DNA of 37,233 nt, taken from positions 1 to 37,233 of the forward strand of contig NZ_JAGPXY010000066.1 of the NCBI RefSeq assembly GCF_018070325.1, read 5' to 3'. Below are positions 23,852 to 33,500 of the stretch, one piece after another. A model generated the notes under the pieces. It was not told where the DNA came from and searched no databases. It saw only the letters and a program-made list of their open reading frames with translations. Positions within the stretch are counted from its first letter, which is position 1. Every line of letters begins with the position of its first letter. The stretch is from Micromonospora sp. H61 (lineage in GTDB: Bacteria; Actinomycetota; Actinomycetes; Mycobacteriales; Micromonosporaceae). Both the position numbers and the translations under genes were made by a program.

Positions 23852-24600
23852 TCAGCATCCCCCGCCGCCGGACATGGCGTTTCTGCAGATCGAAGGAGGA
23901 CGAGGGCGATTGTCCCCAAAAATCGGGGATCGAGGGATTCGCTCGTGGAGCGTGATCGTCTGCGTTTGATCCGGAATCCGCTCGTCGAGCCAGCGGGACC
24001 AGAACTGCTTATTTCGCCAGTTTTGATACGCTTTCGAATAACCAAAGATCGGGTGGCGGGTAAGCGATTTGGCCGAGGTGGTGTTGGTAATGGTGATTGT
24101 CAGGTCCGCGGCGCCGAAGTCATCGACGTTGCTCGCCTTCCATTTCACTCTGTAGGACCCCATCATCGCAACCTCCAGGTTTCCGTAGGTAGGCTGATTG
24201 AGAACGTGTCTTCCAATAACCATCAGCTCCTTGAAGGCAGTTGTAGCGTTCTTGGGATCCCCGAGACTCTTGCCGAGGTCACCCTGAATCTCGCCGGAGT
24301 GTATGAGCTTCGTTATTTCCTCGATGGCCTTGCGGAGGAATGGGTCTTTACGGAGCTGTTCGGCGAAGTAGTCGCCATCCTTGAATTCAAAGTTCATCCC
24401 CCGCTTGTTGAAGAACTCGCGCAACAGGTCCTCTGCGTTCAGGTCCTTCCATGCCTTGTAATTGCCGCCGGTCCTGATGCCCGTCGGCTTGCCGACGGGA
24501 CTCTTCTTCCATTTGTCGGTCCGGCCGGCCCAAATTCGCTTCGAGCGAGACTCCGCCTCAGATCGAGTCATTCGGCCGGCCGCGACCTCGTCGGAGATCA
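23852..24600 (-). other. C-terminal toxin tip of the Rhs protein
   Basis: The 250 residues after the Rhs core end at DPTGL. Visible segments are AWKDLNAEDLLREFFNKRGMN, then EFKDGDYFAEQLRKDPFLRKA, ATTAFKELMVIGRHVLNQP, EVAMMGSYRVKWKASNVDDFG and LTITITNTTSAKSLTRHP. I recall related tips ending many actinobacterial Rhs-type proteins, with a helical part then a beta part that includes the NTTSAxSLTR segment, but I know no established activity. Base composition changes here: 60-base samples at 24001 and 24301 count to 47% and 50% GC, against about 70% in the Rhs body. That suits recent tip replacement. Confidence 0.65.
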
Positions 24601-27600
24601 GACCGGTGGGATCGGATCGGGTGACCGGAGAGTTGTTTGCGTAGTTGTAGGGGTTCCACTGTTGCGGGTCGGCGGTGTCGATGATGGGGTCGACGGAGAT
24701 GAAACGGCCGATGGTCGGGTCGTAGGAGCGGGCGCCGACGGTGGTGAGCCCGGTCGGGCTCATCGGCTTGTTGAGGAAACCGCGGTTGTCGGGGTATGCA
24801 GCGGTGGTGCCACGGGGTGCGCCGTAGGGCGTGTACTGGCGCCAGGTCGGTGTCTGGGCGGTGCTGTCGAGGTAGAGGGCCGGGGTGCCCTGGTGGTCGG
24901 CGAGCGCGAAGGTGTAGTTGCTGCCGCCGCCGGACCGGATGCAGGTGCCGCCGCCGGGCAGCGCGTAGTAGCGGTCAACGTCCATGACGCCGGTAGCGGT
25001 GCTGAGGCTGAGTTGTTGCCCGGGTAGGTAGAGGGTGGTCTTGCCGGGTTCCCTCTGCAGGAGCAGGTTGCCGTCAGCGTCGTACAGGAAGGCGTTGGTG
25101 CCGCTGCTTCCGCCGGTCACGTCGGTGAGTTTCCCGGCGTCGTCCCAGGTAAGGCTCTGCAAGCCCTGGGCGGCATCGCGACCTGTCATGTTGCCGGCGG
25201 CGTCGTACGAGTAGCCGGTGGTGCCGGTGGTGCCGCCGGAGGAGCTGGTGGCGGTGAGGGTGTGGGGTTGGCCTTGGCCGTTGCCGTCGTAGGTGTAGCT
25301 GGTCGTGACGTCACCGGCACCGGAGAGACCGCGCTCGACCTGTTTCGTGCGGTTGCCGATCGCGTCGATCTCCCAGCTGGTCCAGTACGCGCCGCCCCCA
25401 CCGACGTTGTTGCCCACCATGGACCGATTGCCGCCGGTAGGGGTGGTCGCGCAACTGTCGGTGGCCGTCCACGCTTCGGTGAGCCGGTTCAGGCCGTCGT
25501 AGCCGTAGCACTGCGTTTCGGCTGCCGCGCCGTGACGTTTGCTGATCTTCTGGTCGATCTTGCCGGACAGGTCGTAGCGGTACTGCTGCTCGTCGAGCGG
25601 GGTGGCAGCCGTGCTGCTGGTGGCCTTGCTGACCAGTTGCTTGGCCAGCCGGCCGGTGTGGGTGTCGTAGGTGTTGGTGACCAGGGCGAAGCTCGTCGAG
25701 GAGCCAATCTTCTGCTGGTTGGCCCGCCCCCACGCGTCGTAGCTGACGTGCTGGCTGTAGGCGTCGAGGCCAGCGAGGGTCGTCGGCAGGTCCAGCAACC
25801 CGGAGTACCCGTGCAGGACGGTCTCGGCCGGCAGACTGCCCGTGGCCGGGTGACTGTCGCTGAGCGGCAGGCCGAGCACGTCGGTGTAGCTGTGCTCGAA
25901 GACGTACGACCCCGCCAGGGCACCTTCGCTGTCGGGGATGGTGATGGTCTGACCGAGGCTCTTGCCGAAGACGTTGAAGTCCTTCTGTTGGGTGGTGTAC
26001 GCCTGCCCGCCCCGGTAGGCGATGGTGGTGGTCAGTTGACCGACCGCGTGGGTGACCCCGGCCACGTCGTTGCTGTTGTCATACACCCACTTCGCCCGTT
26101 GGTTGGCCGGGGATTGGTTCGCCACCGTCGCCGCGAACTCGCCGGTCTTGCGGTTGAGCGCGTCGTAGGTGTTTGACAGGACCTTGCCCCGGCCGTCGGT
26201 GACCTGCTCCAGGTTGCCGTTGGCATCGTAGGAAAGGCTGCTGTCGCCGGCGTCCGGGTCCGACTTGGCCACCAACCGACCGAGCAGGTCGTACGTCGAT
26301 GTCCACACATTGTTCTTCGCGTCGGCCAGCGTCGTCTGGTTGCCGCGGGCGTCGTACCCGTAGCTGCTGGTCGTGGTGGTGCCGCCGGTCAGCGTGTAGG
26401 TGCCGGTGAAGGTGTCGGACGGCGGCGTCACCGTCGGCCGCACCGGGTATTCCACGAGCTGGGTCTTCCGGTCGAGCGGGTCGGTGATGGTGGTGGCCAC
26501 CGTGCCCCCGTCCGGGGGGACGACGGTGGTGCGGTCGCCGTGGTGAACGGTGGTCGTGGTCGACACGGTCACCCCGTTCTTCGCGGCGACGACGACCACC
26601 GCCCGACCGAGACCGTCGTAGGTGGTGAAGGTCTGGTTCGGCACCTGCTTGTTCAAGCCGGTCGCCGACACCGGGGGGCTCACCGTCGGCAGGGTGCTGT
26701 TGTCCCACCATCCGTTGTACGAGGCTCGCGTCCAGCCTCGCGTGTCGTAGAACATGTCGGTGATCAGGCGGCCGCCCTGCGGGGTGATCGCCTGCGTCTG
26801 CCGCTCCCGTAACAGGGCGTCGTACAACGTCACCGCCGTCTGGTAGCCGTTCGAGTTGTTCAACGTTCGGCTGGTCACCGCGGTGACACCGGTCTTCGAG
26901 ACCGTGTACGCGAAGGTGTGGTTCGCCGGGCTGCTCGTCGGTCGCGAGTGCAACCACACCGACGTCGACCGGCCCACCGCGTCGTACTGCTGACGGGTCA
27001 CCACACTGTTCGCGTCGGTGCTGGTCAGTGTGCTGCCTCGGCGCGGGTTCACCGTCGTCGACGACGTCTGCTGCGAGGGGTTCGTGCTCGACGCGCCGGT
27101 CACCAGGCCCACCGCGTTCGTGGTGTAACCGGTGGTCGACTTGTTGCCCTTCGCGTCGTAGCTGTCGACCACCCGCCCCCACGCGTCGTAGGTGCTGCGG
27201 CCGGCAGTCTGCCAGGTGTACGCCCCGGAGGCGTGGTCGGTGGCGGTACGGGTCATCGTCACGTTGCCCTTGGACGGCGCCGTCGTCTGCGGGAACGTCT
27301 CGGCGAACGTGGTGTCGTCGTAGAAGGTCCGTTCGGTCTTGACGACCTGCGCGGGCCGGTTCACCGTCGCCGGGGCGGTCAGCGTGTTGACGCTGCCCGG
27401 TGTCGAGGCGGGGTTGCCGGCGGTGAACCCGCCGCAGGCCACCGCGACGGTCTCGACCTGGGCAGTCAGGCCGAGCAGGTTCTTACCCGTGTTGGCCGGC
27501 GCGTAGGTGTAACTCGTACACCGGTCGTACGTCGGGTTGGTCGGCACGGTGTAGGTGTAGCTGTGCTTCAGTGCCCCGAGGGTGGCGCTGGCGGTGCTCG

Positions 27601-30313
27601 CGTCGTAGCCGTGCTCGGTGGCGGTGTACCGCCACGTCGGTGACGCACCGCTGGTCACCGCCTCCCGGGTGTAGGTCTTGAGCGTCTGCACCCACTGCGC
27701 GGTCAAGGCCGGCAGACCGCTGCGGGCCCGGGTCGCGGTGGCCCCGGACGCCCAGTACGACGTGATCGTCGACGTGTCGACCCGCCCGTTCTCGCCGACG
27801 TACTCGGTGGACTCCAACTCCCGGCCGGCGAACTCGTCCACGTCCTCGTGCACCCCACCGGCGGAGTCGGTCACGTTCACCGCCGTCGTCGAGTTGTTCT
27901 TCGACATGCCCCGGTAATAGGTGACCTCGGACTGGGTGCGGCGGTCGTTGACCCCGTCACCGGTGAAGGTCTGGACCTTGGCGTAGCCACGGAACTGGCC
28001 GTAGCTGCGGTACTTGGGCTTGACGACCTCGTTCTCGTCATAGCGCCAGGCCGCGCCATCGAGGTACCGGTAGCTGGTGGTCAGCGCCGGAGCGCCGCCG
28101 GTCGGGTCGGTGGAGGTCACCCGGGTGACCGCGTACTTGTGGAACCAGTCCCGGTGCGGGTTCTCGTATCCGTCCGGCATCCAGTAGACCGGGTAACACG
28201 ACTTCGTGTTCGACGCGGGCGACTGCGACACCGGCGCTGTGCAGGGCACCGGCAACTCGTAGCTCGGGGCGATCACCGAGCCGGTCTCCGTGGTGATCGT
28301 CGAGATCCGTTGCCGGTAGAACGATGGCAAACCGCCCGCGGTGTCCACCCGGTTGGGCAACTTGATTCCGCTGAAGCTCACCGACGGCAGCGTGATCGCC
28401 TCCGGCGATCCACCCGCACTCGTGTCGTGCCCGGTCCGGACGATCGACGACAACCACAGCGTCGGCGAAGTGCCGTCGCCGGTCGCCGGCATCGTGTGCG
28501 TCAGGGCGTAGGAGTCGACCTTCTCGTGCTTGCCGGTGCCAATGTTCCACTGCTGGGTCTCGATGGAGGCCAGCCGCACCGTGGAGAAGAACGACGGACT
28601 CCAGCTGTCGCAGTCCGTACCCGAGGCGCAGATCAGGTCGAACGGCACGTCCGGCCAGTTCGCCTTGTTCGCCGAGTTCAGCGGCTGGCAGGTCCCGGAC
28701 AGACACCGGTCCCCGGCGTGGAACACCACCCGGTTCGGCACCGTCCCGTACGCGTCACCGTTGCGGAATCCGTAGTCGATCCGGCTCAGCCACGAGTCCC
28801 GGATGTAGGACACGTCGGTGGCGCCCCTGTTCCGACCGTAACGGTTCGCGTCCTGCCCGTAGTAGTACGCCATCGCGTTCCCGTGCACGTCCACCACGTG
28901 GTCCAGGCTCCATCGGTACGCCATGGTGCACACCGACGCCGAGAACCCCGCCGGGTCGTAGCACGGATCGCCCTCGTGCGGTGAGTACACCGGCGCGTAA
29001 TCCACCGACTTCGTCTCCGGCTTTCCCGACGTCCAACCGGGTAGCCGGTTGCGACCGAACTCGTAGACGGTGCCGTCGCGCAGCGTCACCCGCCAGTAGT
29101 CGGTGTCTTCCGTACCGGAGCCGTTGTTCGAATCCGTGACCCGGGTGACGACCTCACCATTGTCCGACTCCGGCTTCCATATCCGCTTGCCGGCATCCCA
29201 GACGAGCACGGTGGAGGAACCGTTCAACGACATGGTCAGAATCGACCCGTCCCAGCACCGGTCGGACGTCTTCACCGGCGACGCCCTACCGCCTGGATCG
29301 TCCTGGCACGACGCGAACGAGTGCTCGATGAACGATCGGCCCGTCGACCAACCGTCGCCCACCCAGGACGACTGGGCACTCGTCGATGCCGTCTGACCAT
29401 CCACGCTCGCCGAGTCGTAGGAGAGGTCCACCGACGGCACCAGCTCCGATGCCGCGGGCGGCACCGCGATCGGATACGAATAGGTGAACGAGCCGGTGCT
29501 GCCTCCCCCGGTCCACGACCCGGACGGCTTGAGGTCCGTGGCCGCGTAGGTGCCGCCCTTGCCGCCCTCCTCGCCGGCATCCGCGACGGCCGCCAACACG
29601 AGGGAAACCCCTTCGGTGGAGCGCGCATTCGTGCCACCTGACCACAGGGACACCTCCGCCGACACCGACTGGGCCGACACGTCATTCGACGACACCAACG
29701 GCGTCCCCGACCGGCAGCCGGAAACCGATGGGGTGGTCAAGGCGCACGCCGGGAGCCGCACCAGACCCAGCCGCGATCCGTAGTTGCCGCCGAACGCCTC
29801 CGCGAACCCGGCGTAGTCCAACCCGACCCGCACCACGCCGCTCGCCTCGGCGGCACCAGCCCGCACCGATAGCAGCACGCCCTCCACACCAGCGGCCTGC
29901 GCGGCTGCCTGATCCGCGACGCGTACCTCGATCTGCTTAGGCCCCTGGTAGGCACCGTCACGCGCGACCGGGCGCACCCACACCGGCGCGTCCGCGGCGC
30001 GCACCCGCTCGCCGGCGGTCGTCGGGGCCGCAGCGGCGTCGAGCCTCAGGCGTGACGTCACCGCGGTCGGCCAGGCGGTCCGAGTCGGCCGGTAGGTGCT
30101 CTTCGCCGCGTTCGGCGGTGTCACGAATTTCGTCGGCAAGGGCTTGACGCCCTTCACCGACGGGGCCGGCTCAGCGGTAGGCATGGCCGGACTTCTCGAC
30201 GCGGCTGCTGCCGGCGTCACGGTCATCATGCTCGCCACCAGCGAACCGGCGACGACGAAAGCGACGGTGGTCCGCCCGAATGCGGACACCCTGGTTCGAC
30301 CGAGCCTGTTCAT
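23852..30313 (-). CDS. Secreted Rhs/YD-repeat polymorphic toxin
   Basis: A 2153-residue protein. It starts with a Sec signal (basic start, then VAFVVAGSLVASMMTVTPAAAA, about residues 12-37). A beta-rich N-terminal half includes SYPIAVPPAASELVPSVDLSYDS near 280, a block typical of actinobacterial Rhs proteins. Many YD repeats follow between about 1100 and 1800 (for example YDANGNLEQVTDGRGKVLSNTYDALNR). The Rhs core at about 1800-1905 has LADHQGTPALYLD, QYTPYGAPRG and YDPTIGRFISVDP, ending at DPTGL. The last 250 residues are the variable tip (see separate entry). In this family the core forms a shell around the tip and cuts it free. ATG 30313 is preferred over the frame start 15 nt upstream because GAGGTGGGG lies 5-6 nt before it. 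Divergent from the LamG/FG-GAP gene. Confidence 0.92.
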   Translation of the reverse strand: MNRLGRTRVSAFGRTTVAFVVAGSLVASMMTVTPAAAASRSPAMPTAEPAPSVKGVKPLPTKFVTPPNAAKSTYRPTRTAWPTAVTSRLRLDAAAAPTTAGERVRAADAPVWVRPVARDGAYQGPKQIEVRVADQAAAQAAGVEGVLLSVRAGAAEASGVVRVGLDYAGFAEAFGGNYGSRLGLVRLPACALTTPSVSGCRSGTPLVSSNDVSAQSVSAEVSLWSGGTNARSTEGVSLVLAAVADAGEEGGKGGTYAATDLKPSGSWTGGGSTGSFTYSYPIAVPPAASELVPSVDLSYDSASVDGQTASTSAQSSWVGDGWSTGRSFIEHSFASCQDDPGGRASPVKTSDRCWDGSILTMSLNGSSTVLVWDAGKRIWKPESDNGEVVTRVTDSNNGSGTEDTDYWRVTLRDGTVYEFGRNRLPGWTSGKPETKSVDYAPVYSPHEGDPCYDPAGFSASVCTMAYRWSLDHVVDVHGNAMAYYYGQDANRYGRNRGATDVSYIRDSWLSRIDYGFRNGDAYGTVPNRVVFHAGDRCLSGTCQPLNSANKANWPDVPFDLICASGTDCDSWSPSFFSTVRLASIETQQWNIGTGKHEKVDSYALTHTMPATGDGTSPTLWLSSIVRTGHDTSAGGSPEAITLPSVSFSGIKLPNRVDTAGGLPSFYRQRISTITTETGSVIAPSYELPVPCTAPVSQSPASNTKSCYPVYWMPDGYENPHRDWFHKYAVTRVTSTDPTGGAPALTTSYRYLDGAAWRYDENEVVKPKYRSYGQFRGYAKVQTFTGDGVNDRRTQSEVTYYRGMSKNNSTTAVNVTDSAGGVHEDVDEFAGRELESTEYVGENGRVDTSTITSYWASGATATRARSGLPALTAQWVQTLKTYTREAVTSGASPTWRYTATEHGYDASTASATLGALKHSYTYTVPTNPTYDRCTSYTYAPANTGKNLLGLTAQVETVAVACGGFTAGNPASTPGSVNTLTAPATVNRPAQVVKTERTFYDDTTFAETFPQTTAPSKGNVTMTRTATDHASGAYTWQTAGRSTYDAWGRVVDSYDAKGNKSTTGYTTNAVGLVTGASSTNPSQQTSSTTVNPRRGSTLTSTDANSVVTRQQYDAVGRSTSVWLHSRPTSSPANHTFAYTVSKTGVTAVTSRTLNNSNGYQTAVTLYDALLRERQTQAITPQGGRLITDMFYDTRGWTRASYNGWWDNSTLPTVSPPVSATGLNKQVPNQTFTTYDGLGRAVVVVAAKNGVTVSTTTTVHHGDRTTVVPPDGGTVATTITDPLDRKTQLVEYPVRPTVTPPSDTFTGTYTLTGGTTTTSSYGYDARGNQTTLADAKNNVWTSTYDLLGRLVAKSDPDAGDSSLSYDANGNLEQVTDGRGKVLSNTYDALNRKTGEFAATVANQSPANQRAKWVYDNSNDVAGVTHAVGQLTTTIAYRGGQAYTTQQKDFNVFGKSLGQTITIPDSEGALAGSYVFEHSYTDVLGLPLSDSHPATGSLPAETVLHGYSGLLDLPTTLAGLDAYSQHVSYDAWGRANQQKIGSSTSFALVTNTYDTHTGRLAKQLVSKATSSTAATPLDEQQYRYDLSGKIDQKISKRHGAAAETQCYGYDGLNRLTEAWTATDSCATTPTGGNRSMVGNNVGGGGAYWTSWEIDAIGNRTKQVERGLSGAGDVTTSYTYDGNGQGQPHTLTATSSSGGTTGTTGYSYDAAGNMTGRDAAQGLQSLTWDDAGKLTDVTGGSSGTNAFLYDADGNLLLQREPGKTTLYLPGQQLSLSTATGVMDVDRYYALPGGGTCIRSGGGSNYTFALADHQGTPALYLDSTAQTPTWRQYTPYGAPRGTTAAYPDNRGFLNKPMSPTGLTTVGARSYDPTIGRFISVDPIIDTADPQQWNPYNYANNSPVTRSDPTGLISDEVAAGRMTRSEAESRSKRIWAGRTDKWKKSPVGKPTGIRTGGNYKAWKDLNAEDLLREFFNKRGMNFEFKDGDYFAEQLRKDPFLRKAIEEITKLIHSGEIQGDLGKSLGDPKNATTAFKELMVIGRHVLNQPTYGNLEVAMMGSYRVKWKASNVDDFGAADLTITITNTTSAKSLTRHPIFGYSKAYQNWRNKQFWSRWLDERIPDQTQTITLHERIPRSPIFGDNRPRPPSICRNAMSGGGGC

Positions 30314-30584
30314 GCAACCCCACCTCAAGCGAAGATCGACAACAGGCCACGCTCAAGTGTTTGTTGCACACCCCCGTGGCGGTGACAACTTCTCACGTGC
30401 ACCGCCGGCAAGACATCGATGAGACGCATGGTTGACTCAAATCAGTCACAATTCAACCTTAATGAGAACAAATCACAGCCAAACAATGCGCCTAGGGCTC
30501 CCCGCCTGCGTATTAATTTGCTTCACTGTGGCCGCCAGCCGACGCGGAATCCGTGGACCGGTGGCATCACATGGGGGAGGTACC
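30314..30584. promoter_or_regulatory. Divergent promoter region of the Rhs and LamG/FG-GAP genes
   Basis: A 271-bp intergenic region, clearly AT-richer between about 30425 and 30480 than anything around it. It contains TGACT (30433-30437) and AGTCA (30444-30448) as an inverted repeat with a 6-nt spacer, overlapping a TTGACT hexamer that could be a -35 element for the plus-strand gene. No convincing -10 is seen at standard spacing. Both promoters are expected here. Confidence 0.5.
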
Positions 30585-33500
30585 GTGCTGTCCACGTCTC
30601 ACGTCCGGTCCAGAACACACTCGCTCCGCAGCGGAGCCATCGGTGTCACCGTCAGCGCCGTCCTGATCGCCAGCCTGCCGATATCGGGCTCGTCGGCCGC
30701 CGCCGCACCGCCGCCCGCTCCCACGTCGCGGCCCACCAGCCCACTCGACGCGGACGCCGCGATCGATACGGCGAAGCGGACCGGCAGGCCGGTGGAGGCG
30801 ACAGCCGCGGGCACCCCGACGTCCACCCTCACTGCCCGCCCGGATGGGCTGCTGGAGTTGACGCAGTCAGCAGTGCCGACGCGCAAACGGGTCGACGGCG
30901 TCTGGAAGGGATTGGACGCGACCCTGGTCCGGCAGACCGACGGAAGCATCATCCCTTCGGTCACCACGAACACGATCCGCCTGTCCCCCGGCGGGACCGG
31001 CCCCATGGCGGAGTTGACCAGCGGCGATCGGGCCGTGGCCTTCACCGCGCCGATGTCGCTACCGGCCCCAACCCTGGATGGTCCGACCGCGATCTATCGG
31101 GAGGTGTTGCCCGGGGTTGACCTGACCGTGCGGGTCACCACCGAAGGTGGTTTCTCCCACGTGTTCGTCGTGAAGACCCGGCAGGCTGCCGCACACCCGC
31201 AGCTTGCAGCCCTGAACCTGGCCACCACCACCACGGGCGTCACCCTCACCTCCGACCGGGCCGGAAACATCACCGGCCGGGACCGTACGGGCGCCGCCGT
31301 TCTCACCGCGGCCGCACCGAGCATGTGGGACTCCACCGCCAGCCGTGCCGCCGAACCCACCGCCGCTCAGGGGCAGGCCAAGTCGGACATCACCGCCCCG
31401 AGCCGCGCCGCACGGACCGCCCCGATCGGCGTTGCGATCACCGGTGGCGCACTCGCGCTCAGTCCCGACCGCAACATGTTGACGTCGAAGGAGACCGTGT
31501 TCCCGGTCTACATCGACCCCACCTTCGTCTGGACGCCGGTCGGCCCACGGATGTCCGGCTGGGCGACCCTCTCCTACTACCATCAGTCCACCAACTACTG
31601 GAAGAACACTCCCGACCCCCTCGGTCGAATGCAGGTCGGCAACTCCGGGGTCCAACACTCCAACACGCTGATCAACTTTCCCGTACCCCATGGCACTCTC
31701 CAGAGTGCCGAGATCAGCTCCGCCAATTTCAAGATCACTAATACCCGATCGTGGAACTGTGACGACAAGACCGTCAACATCTACGGACCCAGCACCACAC
31801 TGACCTCCTCGAACGCCAGGTGGAGTTATTGGGAAGGCGTCAGTAAGGGCTCCGCCATCGCCTCGAAGAGCTTCGCCTACGGCTACGCCGGCTGTGCGAC
31901 CAATGCCGTCTCCTTCGACATCACCAGCAAGATCCGCAGCGATGTCACAGACAAACGAGCGACCCGCACCCTCTGGATGGTCGCCGCGAGCGAGGCTTCC
32001 GACACCCGGAGCTGGAAGGAATTCGACGAGACCAGCCCCACCCTCACCATCCTCTACAACCACACACCCAACAAGCCCACGAACCTAACCACCTCCCCCA
32101 AGACGGCCTGCGCCGGAGGCTCCTTCGTCGGCGACAGCGGCGTCTCGCTGTACGCGCCGGTGTCCGATCCCAACGGCGGCACGCTGGGTGTCTCGTTCAA
32201 GCTGTGGAAGAGCAGCGACACCACCGAGACGGCCCTGGCCGCGTCCAATCCCAGCCTGCTGACCTATCCGTCCGGAAGCACGGCGGTGCTTGTCGTTCCG
32301 GTGGCCACATTGCGTACCGCCGGCGGCGGTGCCGCCACCAACTTCTCCTGGAAGGTGCAGGCGACCGACTTCCGCAGCCCGAGTGACTGGTCGGCCACCT
32401 GCACCTTCACCTACGACCCGTCGCGGCCTGGGTCACCGACGGTCAGCCAGCCGAACGACGGGGAGACGGTAGTCGGCCAGCCATGGACCTTCGACGTCAC
32501 ACCCGCGCCAGGGACCACCGTGCCGAAGGGCTACGTCTACCAGGTGAACGCCGGCCCACCGGTCGACGTGACCGCCGACGCCGCCGGCAACGCCACGATC
32601 ACCGTGGCACCCACCCGCTTCGTCAACACCCTCTCGGTGACCAGCGTGTCCGCCGGCGGCAACTTCGGCGACACCGCCAGCGTCACGTTCAATTCGACTC
32701 CGGCCGCCAACGCCGCCGAGGGCGACCTGACCGGTGACGACTCCCCCGACCTGCTCGCGGTGGGCGGCCGGTACGCACTGCCGTCCGGGCTGTGGCTCGC
32801 TCCCGGAGGCCACCGGCAGGGCAACGTCGTGGCCACCAACATCGGTGCCCGTGGCAACGGGGTCTCCGGCTCCACCAACCCCGAGGACCCTGGCAGCAAC
32901 AGCCCGGCGGACTTCAACGGCGCCCAGGCCGTCACCGGTCGTTTCTTCGGCGAAGGCTTCGAGGACGTCCTGGTCTACTACGGCAGCGGTCCACACACCG
33001 GCGGGGCCAGCATCCTGCGCGGCAACGGGGACGGTTCCGTGATCGAAGCCCTCCGCAGTGGCGTCCAGCAGAGCATCGTCGCCGATCAGCTCCGCGACGA
33101 GAACGGCAACTCACCCCAGCAGTTGGTCAATGCCGGCGACAGCCGCGCGACCGGCTCCACACTGCCCGACCTGATGGGCATCACCGGCAGCACCGAACAC
33201 GGCTACCACCTGACCTACCACCCCAACCTGGGTGTGCCGGGCGGCTACCTCCTCAACCAACCCACCACCGCCCTGACACCCGCCGGTGACACCAACTGGC
33301 ACAACTGGCGGATCGCCACCACCCGGACCGCCACCGGCAGCGCGATGTTCCTCTGGGAACGCACCACCGGGGCCCTGCACCTGTGGACCGCACTCGCCTT
33401 CGACGAGAACACCGGCCAGCTCACCTACGACGCCCACAGACTGCGAGCCGACGGCTGGAACACCGGTGCCGACATCGACCTCCGGGCAGCCGACATCGAC

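Noticed and set aside
30432..30584. Extended N-terminus of the LamG/FG-GAP protein
   Set aside because: The extra 51 residues would bury the signal peptide, and the GTG at 30585 has an excellent ribosome binding site.
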